A stretch of 32,124 bases of DNA from Gammaproteobacteria bacterium (GCA_027296625.1 JAPUIX010000048.1:1-32124), one strand, 5' to 3'; counted from the first letter of the stretch, positions 6,699 to 15,347 are shown. Numbers and translations are program-made. Notes: generated from the sequence alone by a model not told the origin.

Positions 6699-8366
6699 AT
6701 GTCACTATCCGCCGAACACAAGACCCAGTACAGCAAGCAACTGATGAGCACGATTAATGAAGCCACGCTGGTAGGCTTCCTGATCGGGTTAGTTGCTGTC
6801 ATCATTACAACCCTGGTTGTTGGCTTTCTCGGGTCGGGCACAATTACCTTAGAGAGTCTCATTTACGCACAGAAAACACGATACGCCTTATGGGTTGTGG
6901 ATCTTCTTCCATTTGCATTCGCATTCTTAGGTCGTTATGTAAGCACGATGATGGCCCAGCAGACAGGCACAATGTCCACCTATCAAGCGGATGCTCTTAG
7001 AGCTCAAACTGCTGCGTTGGAAACGCAAGCGTTACATCGCGCAACCCACGATACATTAACTGACCTGCCAAACCGCGTGTTGCTTGCCGATCGGTTGCAG
7101 CAGGCGCTTGTCATTGCACACCGCGAAAACAAGCCACTTGCCGTACTTTGCCTGGATTTGGACCGATTCAAAGAGATCAACGACACGCTAGGGCACGACA
7201 ACGGGAACTTGATACTCAAACAGGTCGCCTCGCGCCTCGAAGCAACGATCGAGAGGCCCAATACAATTGCCCGGATCGGTAGTGACGAGTTTGGAATACT
7301 GCTTTACGATCCGCCATCCCCAGATGCCATAACACAATTCTCACGAAGATTGCACAAAGCGCTTGAACTTCCGTTTGCCGTCGATCGCTTTAACTTTGAA
7401 GTGGAGGCAAGTATTGGGATAACACTTTACCCTGACCATGGTACGGATCCCGAGACGCTGCTCCAGCGTGCTGAGCTCGCTATGAGCGCAGCCAAGCAGG
7501 CGCATGATGGCTTTGCCGTGTATTCGCCAGAGCAGGAGCAATTTAACCCGCGGCGTCTAGCGTTGATGAGCGAGTTGCGTCAGGCAATCGAACACGACGA
7601 ACTGATCCTTCACTATCAGCCTAAGGTCAACTTGCACACCGGCCGAGTAGATGAGGTTGAAGCTCTTGTTCGCTGGAATCAACGGGGACAAGGATTCATT
7701 TCACCGGCGGATTTCATACCCATGGCCGAGCGCACACGCTTAGTCAAGCCATTGACGCACTGGGTGCTCAAGCGCGCGATTCGCCAGTGTGCAGTCTGGC
7801 GCGGCTCTGGCCTTGAAATAGGAATTGCCGTAAACATTTCAGCCCGTGACCTGCACGATCCACATCTTCCGGACGTCATTGCCGGACTTCTGGCATCCTC
7901 AGAAGTTAATCCTGAGTGGTTGGTATTGGAGATCACCGAGGGCAGCATCATGGTCGACCAACAGCGTGCCCTTGACGTGCTTACCCGGCTTACGAGCATG
8001 GGGTTGCGGATCTCAATTGATGATTTCGGTACGGGTTACTCGTCGTTGGCTTATATCAGCAAACTACCCATAAGCGAGATCAAGATTGATCGATCGTTTG
8101 TCATCGGTATGGTAGAAAATAAAAATGACGCGGTGATCGTGCATGCCATCATTGAGCTGGGTCACAACCTAGGCCTCAAGGTCGCGGGCGAGGGTGTTGA
8201 AAATCAGGAAGCGTGGACGCTTCTTGAGAAACAGGGCTGCGATTTGTTACAAGGATACTATCTGAGTAAACCGATCAACAGCCTGCAGTTCATTCAATGG
8301 TTTAACGAGTCCCCATGGGGATTGGGAAAGGGAGCCCAACGAAACGTCGCAGGGAAGTCAGAATAG
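6699..8366 (+). CDS. Membrane GGDEF-EAL protein (c-di-GMP turnover)
   Basis: The N-terminus carries two membrane segments (about residues 21-44 and 62-81), then a linker and the GGDEF entry motif ATHDTLTDLPNR. The active loop is RIGSDEFGILL, that is GSDEF instead of GGDEF (194-198), so cyclase activity is uncertain. The EAL domain looks complete: EALVRW (from 321), then NISARDL, EITEGSIM, DDFGTGYSSLAYI, IKIDRSF and GEGVE, which supply the metal-binding and catalytic acids. Phosphodiesterase activity on c-di-GMP is therefore likely. The ATG at 6699 is chosen for its GAGGAG 9 nt upstream; an ATG at 6660 and a TTG at 6621 are alternatives. A CRP-type site at 6601 suggests carbon or cAMP control. 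Confidence 0.88.
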   Translation: MSLSAEHKTQYSKQLMSTINEATLVGFLIGLVAVIITTLVVGFLGSGTITLESLIYAQKTRYALWVVDLLPFAFAFLGRYVSTMMAQQTGTMSTYQADALRAQTAALETQALHRATHDTLTDLPNRVLLADRLQQALVIAHRENKPLAVLCLDLDRFKEINDTLGHDNGNLILKQVASRLEATIERPNTIARIGSDEFGILLYDPPSPDAITQFSRRLHKALELPFAVDRFNFEVEASIGITLYPDHGTDPETLLQRAELAMSAAKQAHDGFAVYSPEQEQFNPRRLALMSELRQAIEHDELILHYQPKVNLHTGRVDEVEALVRWNQRGQGFISPADFIPMAERTRLVKPLTHWVLKRAIRQCAVWRGSGLEIGIAVNISARDLHDPHLPDVIAGLLASSEVNPEWLVLEITEGSIMVDQQRALDVLTRLTSMGLRISIDDFGTGYSSLAYISKLPISEIKIDRSFVIGMVENKNDAVIVHAIIELGHNLGLKVAGEGVENQEAWTLLEKQGCDLLQGYYLSKPINSLQFIQWFNESPWGLGKGAQRNVAGKSE

Positions 8367-8612
8367 CAACATTGCCAGTTCCATACTGAGGCGCACGACT
8401 CTGGGTGCCTCACGATAATAACCAGTAATACCTTGTCAATACGGCGCAGCGCCAAGTTTAATTCTTTGCGCTCGGCTGACGCACTGGAAGATTCGTGGCG
8501 GCTGCACACCCATGAGCACTATATACCTTTATTTGATAATGCGTCATGATCGCCGCTGGTAGTTCTAAAGCACTATTCTACGAAGGAAAACAGATAGCAC
8601 AGCGATGTCGCC

Positions 8613-8987
8613 ATGTCAGAAAACCCACAAGAATCCAAGACCGGGCCCATGCACGTGTGGTACGCGCTACTCTACTCGTTGTCGGGACTCCGATCAGCTT
8701 ACAAAAATGAGACCGCATTCCGCCAAGAGTGCCTGCTCGCAGTTGTACTGGTTATTGTAGCGATGCTCATTCCGGCCTCAATGACACAGCGTGCACTGAT
8801 GATCAGCAGCCTATTACTCGTACTAATGATTGAGTTGCTGAACTCGGCAGTCGAAAGCACTGTGGATCGCATCTCCACCGAGGACCACCGGCTGGCGAAA
8901 CGGGCCAAGGATCTGGGTAGCGCAGCAGTCTTTATAGCGCTCGTCAACGTTGTCGTTGTGTGGCTACTGGTCCTCATCGGGCTATGA
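8613..8987 (+). CDS. dgkA: Diacylglycerol kinase
   Basis: This 124-residue integral membrane enzyme phosphorylates diacylglycerol to phosphatidic acid, recycling the lipid left by membrane-derived glucan and LPS modification. The family signature is clear: an N-terminal amphipathic stretch with SLSGLRSAYKNETAFRQE, then three membrane helices. The active-site helix has ELLNSAVESTVDR, followed by HRLAKRAKDLGSAAVF. Length is close to E. coli DgkA (122). The Shine-Dalgarno signal is weak, with GAAGG about 25 nt upstream and nothing closer, and M13 is a less likely start. It lies 246 nt after the GGDEF-EAL gene on the same strand and converges with the PilZ gene. Confidence 0.93.
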   Translation: MSENPQESKTGPMHVWYALLYSLSGLRSAYKNETAFRQECLLAVVLVIVAMLIPASMTQRALMISSLLLVLMIELLNSAVESTVDRISTEDHRLAKRAKDLGSAAVFIALVNVVVVWLLVLIGL

Positions 8988-9086
8988 CCCGACCACACAT
9001 ACGCTTGCGGCAAGCCTCATTATCATGATGGGAAGAGAATTTTTTCGGAGGATGGTTAACTAGGCGTTCCCGACAACGCCGGCATC

Positions 9087-9623
9087 TTACTGATCGTGCA
9101 CAGACTCTTCTATAAATTTTACGAGATTTCCAGCCGTATCGCCCGTGAACTCTATGAATTGTAGCCCAAACGCGACGCCGTCCTCTGGAATTACCGATTT
9201 GTGGACTGTCCTACAGTGTGCGCTGAGCTCAACCAAACCTTCTCGAAGTGGAAGACTTAACCTGACATCAACTTCCGGCGCTTCATCTCTACTTATTTCG
9301 TCGTCGCTGGGATAGAGCGTATATGCTGTCGCGTGGTCACAGCGAATCTGCAATCCATCTTCGGAGATATCATGCGCAATCGCATGGTGAAAAATATTCC
9401 CACTCGTTTCACGTATCGTGCTACGACGGTTAATCAAAAATCTCGGATATCGTCTACGTTCTTCGTAGATCTCACTATCGTGAGAGCCCGCTTGCTGGCC
9501 TTTTTCCTGTAGATCGGTTTTATCAGTTGACATCGCGGCACGCGTCATTCGCATCGACATTTCGTAAGCCGTATGCTGGAAGTAAATACGAGCAAAGCAA
9601 CGAGCGACCATCCGGGTACTCAC
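9087..9623 (-). CDS. PilZ-domain protein (putative c-di-GMP receptor)
   Basis: This 178-residue protein has the two PilZ ligand motifs. RRYPR (R57-x3-R61) lies in the run ERRRYPRF, and DISEDG (D85-x-S-x-x-G90) follows at normal distance. The rest of the beta barrel continues through GVAFGLQFIEF. No transmembrane segment is evident. The GTG at 9623 is chosen because AGGAG lies 6 nt upstream. Internal ATGs, such as the one beginning MSTDKTD, have no such site. The 45 residues before the PilZ motif are not recognised. Its position 0.7 kb from a GGDEF-EAL gene and next to a CRP-type site suggests one c-di-GMP circuit. The effector target is unknown. Confidence 0.82.
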   Translation of the reverse strand: MSTRMVARCFARIYFQHTAYEMSMRMTRAAMSTDKTDLQEKGQQAGSHDSEIYEERRRYPRFLINRRSTIRETSGNIFHHAIAHDISEDGLQIRCDHATAYTLYPSDDEISRDEAPEVDVRLSLPLREGLVELSAHCRTVHKSVIPEDGVAFGLQFIEFTGDTAGNLVKFIEESVHDQ

Positions 9624-9700
9624 AGGTTACTCCTGAGCCTTCTTACTCGCTGGTCTTACGCTAGTACTGGCGAAACATACCAATTAATAAGGTCGAAAAC

Positions 9701-9737
9701 TGTGAACTAGGTCACAATATTCACAGCTACCATGTGA
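9701..9737. promoter_or_regulatory. CRP/Vfr-type site with additional half-sites between divergent genes
   Basis: TGTGA-ACTAGG-TCACA (9701-9716) is a perfect match to the CRP core consensus. Two more half-sites follow: TCACA at 9721-9725 and TGTGA at 9733-9737. The cluster lies between the PilZ gene (leftwards) and the 103-aa gene (rightwards). It is about 62-66 bp before a start point expected from TAATTT/TAAATA at 9758-9767, near the class I position. It could serve either gene. Confidence 0.6.
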
Positions 9738-9824
9738 CCCGTACCTCAAAATCAACTAATTTAAATAAAAACCGGTCCGTTCACGAGTTTGGCGACCGGA
9801 ATTACTAAGGAGGTATACCACATT

Positions 9825-10136
9825 ATGCAGGCACAACGCGTTGACGCCCGGACGGGCGATCCCTCTGATAAACTGAAACGATTCAAGACCTTCTACCTAG
9901 TACTCGACGATCTGGTCGCCGAGAGCAGCAAAGAAGACTTGGTGGAATGCGCAAGAGTACTTGCCTTAAACCTTGCCCAATATAAGCAAGATTTTGGAGA
10001 ACTCCCCCAAGAGGGCTATAAGAAGTTGCGAACGGCGAAGTCAATTGACGAGAAGACGCCGAAGCTGGTGGCAAGTGGCATGCTAGAGATGGCAATTGCG
10101 CTAGCCAAGGCAACAGGACGACTAAAACAAGAGTAA
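9825..10136 (+). CDS. Conserved-looking 103-aa protein, function unknown
   Basis: The family was not recognised. The protein is soluble, charged and mostly helical by eye, with KLKRFKTFYLVLDDLVAE near residue 17. A leucine/alanine-rich helix ARVLALNLAQYK spans 43-54, and a C-terminal alanine-rich helix ends in KATGRLKQE. There is one cysteine (C42), no signal peptide and no membrane segment. The ATG at 9825 is preceded by a strong AAGGAGG with an 11-nt spacer, so translation is likely. It has its own upstream region with a perfect CRP-type site and is followed by 320 nt without a clear gene. The strong signals suggest a real, regulated gene. A link to c-di-GMP or to the PilZ protein is only positional. 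Confidence 0.7.
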   Translation: MQAQRVDARTGDPSDKLKRFKTFYLVLDDLVAESSKEDLVECARVLALNLAQYKQDFGELPQEGYKKLRTAKSIDEKTPKLVASGMLEMAIALAKATGRLKQE

Positions 10137-10469
10137 TCAAGATAATGTGCGGTGAGGACCCCTAGCGCACAAAAAAATCACAAATTTAACAAGTTCGGGC
10201 CCGTCTGCCCGAAAGCCAAGCCTTGATGAAGCATGCTCCGTTAGGATCATTCCAATCCGGCATTTCCGTTGACAGCAACACCTCGTCAACTCCCTCATGA
10301 TGCTGAGACCACACTCGCCAGAATGACCGTTTGATGAACCGATGGATGGCCGGTATCGCAATGCAGGCGCATATTCCCTTCACCCTTTAGATCTCGAGGT
10401 CAACTGTGGTACAACTGCGACTCCATACCTGTAGGCTAAAACCTAGGTCCCTACATATTGGTGCATCAG
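10137..10469. other. Intergenic region with a hairpin and a doubtful minus-strand ORF
   Basis: A hairpin TGTGCG...CGCACA (10146-10171) is followed by seven As on the plus strand, so it is not a standard terminator in either direction. On the minus strand a 65-codon frame from GTG 10383 to 10186 has somewhat protein-like content (VDEVLLSTEMPDWNDP), but its AAAGG overlaps the start and no family is recognised. Nothing else is seen. Confidence 0.4.
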
Positions 10470-11204
10470 ATGTCCCGAGAACAATTTACATTGGTGCTAG
10501 AATCTGCCCGCATGGTGACCCCGCGAGTCAGGGAGCTGACGTTTGTTCGCGAAGACGGACAGAGTTCGCCATTTGTTCCCGGGCAGTTCATCACGATGCA
10601 TATGCCCTTCGACAGCAAGACATTGCTGCGTAACTACAGCATCGCTACCATTCCCGGCACCACAGACGCGATACAGATCGCGGCAACCTTCGTCGAAGGC
10701 GGGCGAGCTACTCATCACCTATTTGAGATGCAGGCCGGTGATCGGGTCGACACCACGGGGCCGTTTGGACGCTTTGTGCTGCGAGATGATCCACCAACCC
10801 ACTATATACTTGTTGGAACAGGAACAGGCATCACACCATACCGTTCGATGTTGCCTGAACTCGGTCATCGTCTCGAGGACGGCAACTTCAGCGCCGTTTT
10901 ACTTCTTGGTGTGCGGGGGCCAGATGATCTGCTCTACGGTCAAGACTTTCTTGATTTTGCCGAGCAACATCCTGAATTTCACTTTCAGGCTCGCTACAGC
11001 CGGATAATGCCGGAAACACCCGCACCGCACGAGCGAAGAGGTTACGTACAAGACGCATTGAATGACTTGGACCTTGATCCTGGCACCAGTATTGTCTACC
11101 TATGCGGAAATCCCAACATGATCGATGCCGCAGCTCAACAGCTTCATACGGCTGGTTTTCCAACCCCCAAGGTCCGGCGTGAGAAATACGTCTCTTCAAA
11201 CTAA
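10470..11204 (+). CDS. fpr: Ferredoxin/flavodoxin-NADP+ reductase
   Basis: This 244-residue flavoprotein transfers electrons between NADP(H) and ferredoxin or flavodoxin. The FAD domain has PGQFITMHMP and RNYSIAT (the R-x-Y-S FAD motif, from about residue 55). The NADP domain has VGTGTGITPYRSML, then LLLGVRGPDDLLY and YLCGNPNMIDA. Length is close to E. coli Fpr (248). The ATG at 10470 is chosen; TTG 10458 and GTG 10461 lie just upstream and no start has a strong Shine-Dalgarno site. The protein ends KYVSSN rather than in an aromatic residue, so the usual stacking residue over FAD is not the terminal one. The gene symbol is by family resemblance. The partner ferredoxin is not in the window. 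Confidence 0.85.
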   Translation: MSREQFTLVLESARMVTPRVRELTFVREDGQSSPFVPGQFITMHMPFDSKTLLRNYSIATIPGTTDAIQIAATFVEGGRATHHLFEMQAGDRVDTTGPFGRFVLRDDPPTHYILVGTGTGITPYRSMLPELGHRLEDGNFSAVLLLGVRGPDDLLYGQDFLDFAEQHPEFHFQARYSRIMPETPAPHERRGYVQDALNDLDLDPGTSIVYLCGNPNMIDAAAQQLHTAGFPTPKVRREKYVSSN

Positions 11205-11249
11205 CCCAAGCACTGCGAGGCCGGCGAAAATAACGATCAGAAGGGCAGA

Positions 11250-12383
11250 GTGACTACAGCAAGAAGTTTTATTTACCTGGCGCTTGGCATTGCTATGTGT
11301 TTGGCGCTATCTAGTTTCGTCGCTGCGAAAAGCCGTGTTGAGAAACACCTTGAGCAAATCAACCTGCCACCTGGATTTTCGATCGAGATATTTGCAGAAG
11401 TCCCAGGCGCACGTTCAATGGCGCTTGATAAGTCGTCTAACACTGTTTACGTCGGCACGATGGGTAGCGATGTTTACGCAGTGTCTTACGAAAATCAAGA
11501 GGGCAAATCCGATAAGGTCGTTAAGATCATGAGCGGACTTAAAGTGGCAAATGGGGTCGCGGTGCATCGAGATTATCTCTACGTCGCAGAGCAAAATCGA
11601 ATTACGCGTTACCCGCTACGAGGCAGAAATCCAAGTGCAAACTGGGAACAAGACCGGGAGATCAAATTTTCAGACCTGCCTGATAAATCCCATCACGGTT
11701 GGCGCTACATTGGCTTTGGGCCCGACAATAAGCTCTACGTGACGGTAGGTGTCGCCTGTAATATTTGCGAGCTGCAGGGCATTGAAGGCACGATCATCCG
11801 CATGGATCCGGACGGCAGCAATAGCGAAATCTTTGCCAATGGAATCCGCAACTCGGTCGGATTGAGCTTCCATCCCAAAACCGGCGTGCTGTATTTCACT
11901 GACAACAACACAGATATGATGGGCGATGATATCCCACCAGGCGAATTTAACGCCGCCCCTACAGCCGGCCTGAACTTCGGGTTTCCTTACTACGCAGGCG
12001 GAAGCGTGCGCAGTCCAGGCTGGGCCTACAACACGCCGCCTCTGAACGTTCAATTTCCAAAAGTCGATTTTCAAGCGCACGTGGCGGCTTTGGGACTGGC
12101 TTTCTACACAGGCGACATGTTCCCAGAAGAATACCGTCACGACGCTTTTGTGGCGCAACACGGCTCATGGAACCGAAGCGTACCAATTGGATACCGTGTC
12201 GTGCGGGTCAAATTTGACGATAACGGTGAAGTGGTCGGCGATGAAGTCTTCGCAGACGGCTGGCTCCAAGGTGAGAAGGCTTGGGGTCGACCCGTCGATG
12301 TCCTGCATATGCCCGATGGCGCATTATTGGTTTCCGACGATCACCGGGGGGTACTCTACCGTATCAGCTATACCGAAGATTAG
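11250..12383 (+). CDS. PQQ-type sorbosone/sugar dehydrogenase-like periplasmic protein
   Basis: This 377-residue exported beta-propeller protein starts with a signal peptide (hydrophobic FIYLALGIAMCLALSSF ending at AA). Blade motifs include NLPPGFSIEIFAEVPGAR, KSHHGWRYIGFGPDNKLYV, then VACNIC, GIRNSVGLSFHP, LNFGFPYYAGG and HGSWNRS. These match the L-sorbosone/glucose dehydrogenase family of PQQ enzymes; WGRPVDVL and VSDDHRGVLYRI close the last blade. The GTG at 11250 has AAGGG about 6 nt upstream. It follows the fpr gene after 45 nt on the same strand. The physiological substrate is unknown. No PQQ biosynthesis gene is present here, so cofactor supply is unproven. The C-end converges on the alcohol dehydrogenase gene with 17 nt between. 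Confidence 0.85.
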   Translation: MTTARSFIYLALGIAMCLALSSFVAAKSRVEKHLEQINLPPGFSIEIFAEVPGARSMALDKSSNTVYVGTMGSDVYAVSYENQEGKSDKVVKIMSGLKVANGVAVHRDYLYVAEQNRITRYPLRGRNPSANWEQDREIKFSDLPDKSHHGWRYIGFGPDNKLYVTVGVACNICELQGIEGTIIRMDPDGSNSEIFANGIRNSVGLSFHPKTGVLYFTDNNTDMMGDDIPPGEFNAAPTAGLNFGFPYYAGGSVRSPGWAYNTPPLNVQFPKVDFQAHVAALGLAFYTGDMFPEEYRHDAFVAQHGSWNRSVPIGYRVVRVKFDDNGEVVGDEVFADGWLQGEKAWGRPVDVLHMPDGALLVSDDHRGVLYRISYTED

Positions 12384-12400
12384 GCGCGATCCCACCCCCC

Positions 12401-13402
12401 TCATCCACACCCAACTGAATCGATCTCCAGCACCGCGGCCCCACGGATCTGACCGTCCTTTAATCGGCTCAAGGCTTCGTTGGCCTCGCTGAGCGGAAAG
12501 CATTCGACTTCAGTACGGACCGGAATCTCGGGCGCAAGGGAGAGGAACTCGTTACCGTCACGGCGGGTGAGATTTGCAACCGATCGTATACTTCGCTCAC
12601 CCCAAAGAATATCGTAGGGAAACGAAGGGATATCGCTCATGTGGATCCCGGCACAGACCACTGTTCCCCCCTTCACGATTGCTCTCAGCGCAGTTGGCAC
12701 GAGCGTCCCCACAGGTGCGAAGATGATTGCGGCATCGAGCGCCTCGGGTGGTGGTGTTTTCGAATCTGCCGCCCAAACTGCGCCGAGGTCGCGGGCAAAC
12801 TGTTGCCCGTTCGCGTCACCCGGTCGGGTAAATGCAAAAACCTTGCGCCCCTGATGACGTGCCACTTGCGTCACAATGTGCGCCGCCGCACCGAAGCCGT
12901 ATATTCCCAGATGTTCTGCGTCACCGGCCGCACAAAGTGAACGATACCCAATGAGGCCCGCACACAGCAAAGGAGCAGCCTCTGCATCACTGTAATCACC
13001 GGTAACAGAAAAACAATAACGTTGGTCAGCAACAGTGTATTCTGCATAGCCGCCATTCAACTTGTAACCGGTAAACGCTGCCTGATCGCAAAGATTCTCC
13101 GACCCTGCCCGACAGTATTTGCAAGCACCGCAGGTATACCCTAGCCAGGGGATACCAACACGCTCGCCAATAGCAAACTGCTCAACGCCTTCTCCTCGTT
13201 CAACTACGGTACCGACAATTTCATGGCCAAGCACAAGCGGCAACTTGGGATCACTCAGCTCACCATCCAGCACGTGAAGATCCGTCCGGCACACGCCACA
13301 AGCGTGAACAGATACAAGGACCTGCCCGGGACCGGGCTCCGGCCGGGCAACCTTTGTCATGACCAACGGTTGCCCGGGCTCGTTGAGAAGCATGGCGCGC
13401 AC
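12401..13402 (-). CDS. Zinc-dependent alcohol dehydrogenase family protein
   Basis: This 333-residue medium-chain dehydrogenase has the catalytic zinc site GVCRTDLH (C38) and GHE (H60, E61). The structural zinc lobe is CGACKYCRAGSENLC (C91, C94, C97, C105). A Rossmann fold follows with GIYGFGAAAHI in place of the common GxGxxG. The Cys near LLCAGLIGY is a third catalytic ligand candidate. The overall pattern (RAMLLNEPGQPL start, FTGYKLNGGYAEY, PWLGYTCG) matches the zinc-binding alcohol dehydrogenase subfamily seen widely in Proteobacteria. GTG 13402 is chosen since AGGG lies about 8 nt upstream; the ATG at 13393 is possible. It follows hemW after 65 nt and may be read from the same transcript. 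Its substrate is unknown. Confidence 0.88.
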   Translation of the reverse strand: MRAMLLNEPGQPLVMTKVARPEPGPGQVLVSVHACGVCRTDLHVLDGELSDPKLPLVLGHEIVGTVVERGEGVEQFAIGERVGIPWLGYTCGACKYCRAGSENLCDQAAFTGYKLNGGYAEYTVADQRYCFSVTGDYSDAEAAPLLCAGLIGYRSLCAAGDAEHLGIYGFGAAAHIVTQVARHQGRKVFAFTRPGDANGQQFARDLGAVWAADSKTPPPEALDAAIIFAPVGTLVPTALRAIVKGGTVVCAGIHMSDIPSFPYDILWGERSIRSVANLTRRDGNEFLSLAPEIPVRTEVECFPLSEANEALSRLKDGQIRGAAVLEIDSVGCG

Positions 13403-13467
13403 GGTGGATACCCTGATAAATAAAGTGTCGTTAGTTAGTTCCAGCGATAATGCATGACGCGGGCGTT

Positions 13468-14724
13468 TTACCTGCCTAAGTTCGCCGCAGGCAGACCAAG
13501 TGCCCTGCCTTCCGTTGTTTCGATTCGATTAACCAATGACATACGCTCAGCCGATGAGGTGGGCACAAACAGGCACAGCAAATCGTTCAGAAATCGCATT
13601 CCTCGCTCACTCGCTTGTACGCGATAGCCGTCCCATTCAATCAGCTTTTTGGATTGCGCCTGCATCAACGCCGCCCTTACAGCACTGATCGGAAGTCCAG
13701 TGCGTTCCGTAAAAAGCGCTGTTTCAAATCCTTGTGTAAGGCGCAATGCATTCATCATAAATTCAAGTGCTAAGTCTTCCTTCCCTAAAACACATCTAGT
13801 ATCGACAACGTCCGATCGACCTGCCTTCGTTATATAACTAAGAGGGTGTCTGCATTTTGCAAAACGCGTGATGTGGCCGTCGTGGACGGTCGTAATCTTG
13901 CTGTGCGCGCCCGCACCGATTCCAATATAGTCGCCAAACTGCCAGTAGTTAAGGTTATGGACACACCATCTCTGGGATCTTGCAAAAGCCGACACCTCAT
14001 ATTGCTGATACCCACATTCGGCAAGAAGCTCTTGTCCCGCGGCCTGCATCAACCAGATTTCATCATGTTCCGGCAGCGGCGGTGGGCGACGGTGGAATGC
14101 CGTATTTGGCTCGATAGTGAGCTGGTACCAGGAAAGGTGTGCAGGAGCATATGCAATCGCAGTCTTTAAATCGTCAATTACACCGCCTTGATCTTGCCCG
14201 GGTAAGCCAAACATCAAATCGATATTGAGGTTCTCGAAACCCGCCCTCTGTGCTGTTTGGATTGCTGACAGCGCTTCTTCGCGGCCATGGATGCGACCTA
14301 ACCGGCGTAACTTATCCTCGTCGAAACTTTGCACACCGAGGGAGAGACGGTTTATTCCAAGCCCTCGATAGGCGCGAATGTGTTGCGCCTCCACTGTGCC
14401 AGGGTTGGCCTCTAACGTGATCTCAACATTGGGTGGCATCGAGAAGCGAGCACTTAACACCGACAGAAGACGATCCAAAGCCCTAGGGGAGAAGAGGCTC
14501 GGGGTTCCCCCACCGATAAATACACTGATAATCGGCCGTTCGCCTACATAGACCAAATCATGATTCAAGTCCTTGATCAGGGCATCAACATAGGCGTCCT
14601 CAGGGATTTCCTCACGCATCTCATGGGAATTAAAGTCACAATAAGGGCACTTTCGAATGCACCATGGTAGGTGCACATATACCGATAGGGGTGGCAGGGC
14701 CTTCATGATCAGCTTTGCCAACAT
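13468..14724 (-). CDS. hemW: HemW, radical SAM heme chaperone (HemN-like)
   Basis: This 418-residue radical SAM protein has the cluster motif CIRKCPYCDF near residues 22-31. Downstream blocks are FIGGGTPSLFS, TLEANPGTVE, LGVQSFDEDKLRRLGRIH and NIDLMFGLPGQ, then a HemN C-terminal domain. HemW proteins differ from true coproporphyrinogen dehydrogenase HemN: they bind heme and deliver it to respiratory proteins. The rdgB-hemW order on one strand is common in Proteobacteria and supports HemW over HemN. The ATG at 14724 overlaps the rdgB stop (TGATG) and has AAAGG 4-5 nt upstream, so translation is probably coupled. ATG 14706 is an alternative. Length is slightly above the usual 380-400. Confidence 0.92.
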   Translation of the reverse strand: MLAKLIMKALPPLSVYVHLPWCIRKCPYCDFNSHEMREEIPEDAYVDALIKDLNHDLVYVGERPIISVFIGGGTPSLFSPRALDRLLSVLSARFSMPPNVEITLEANPGTVEAQHIRAYRGLGINRLSLGVQSFDEDKLRRLGRIHGREEALSAIQTAQRAGFENLNIDLMFGLPGQDQGGVIDDLKTAIAYAPAHLSWYQLTIEPNTAFHRRPPPLPEHDEIWLMQAAGQELLAECGYQQYEVSAFARSQRWCVHNLNYWQFGDYIGIGAGAHSKITTVHDGHITRFAKCRHPLSYITKAGRSDVVDTRCVLGKEDLALEFMMNALRLTQGFETALFTERTGLPISAVRAALMQAQSKKLIEWDGYRVQASERGMRFLNDLLCLFVPTSSAERMSLVNRIETTEGRALGLPAANLGR

Positions 14725-15347
14725 CACGCCTTTGCGTGATAGCGTTCTGCAAGCGCGCCTATCAATTGCCTAAGCGCCTGTCCGCGATGACTCAGTTGGT
14801 TTTTCACTTCAGGTGGAAGTTCAGCGGAGGTGCAGCCATGTGTCGGAACAAAGAAAACAGGATCATAACCAAATCCATTGGTCCCCTTGGCTTCAGAGAC
14901 AATTCGGCCCTCCCATACGCCGTGACAGGCTATCGGTATCGGGTCATTCGGGTCCTCTAGATACACCATTACACAATGAAAACGTGCTGTACGCTTCTGT
15001 TCCAAGACAGGCGCCATTTCGCGCACAAGTTTTTCAAGGTTTTGCTGATCCGTTGCGCCGTTCCCTGCGTAGCGTGCTGAATAAATGCCGGGACCCCCGC
15101 CCAGAGCGTCAACGGCAAGTCCTGAGTCATCGGCAATAGCAGGCAGCCCCGAACACTTCGCCGCATAACGTGCCTTGGCCAACGCGTTTTCGATGAATGT
15201 CAAAGCTGTTTCTTCGATATCGGGAATATTGAAGTGTGATTGTGGAATAACCTCAATCTGAAAATCGGCAAGCAGGGCACCTATTTCTCTCGCCTTGCCA
15301 GCGTTACTGCTAGCTAACACCACAGATCGAGATGGCCCCGTTAACAC
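14724..15347 (-). CDS. rdgB: XTP/dITP diphosphatase (RdgB/HAM1 family)
   Basis: This 207-residue enzyme hydrolyses non-canonical purine nucleoside triphosphates (XTP, dITP), keeping them out of DNA. Family motifs are [14 protein letters not shown] at the N-terminus, [18 protein letters not shown], then [13 protein letters not shown] with the catalytic acids, [23 protein letters not shown] and [10 protein letters not shown] at the end. The start is GTG 15347, 6 nt after the rph stop, with no ATG nearby in frame. It lies in the rph-rdgB-hemW run, an order seen in many Gammaproteobacteria, and its stop overlaps hemW. Confidence 0.93.
   Translation of the reverse strand: MLTGPSRSVVLASSNAGKAREIGALLADFQIEVIPQSHFNIPDIEETALTFIENALAKARYAAKCSGLPAIADDSGLAVDALGGGPGIYSARYAGNGATDQQNLEKLVREMAPVLEQKRTARFHCVMVYLEDPNDPIPIACHGVWEGRIVSEAKGTNGFGYDPVFFVPTHGCTSAELPPEVKNQLSHRGQALRQLIGALAERYHAKA

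Noticed and set aside
9064-9081. GGCGTT/AACGCC hairpin between convergent dgkA and PilZ genes
   Set aside because: Six-bp stem without a T-run on either side; too weak to call a terminator.
10146-10171. Hairpin followed by seven As, looking like a terminator after the 103-aa gene
   Set aside because: The A-run would give rA, not rU, on the plus strand, and on the minus strand the T-run precedes the stem. It is not a standard intrinsic terminator in either direction.
10186-10383. Minus-strand 65-codon ORF between the 103-aa gene and fpr
   Set aside because: GTG start with an overlapping AAAGG, no recognised family and no neighbour on its strand. Kept only as a remark on the intergenic region.
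13846-14169. Plus-strand ORF of 107 codons inside hemW
   Set aside because: It is antisense to a clear hemW reading frame with conserved motifs; treated as a shadow.
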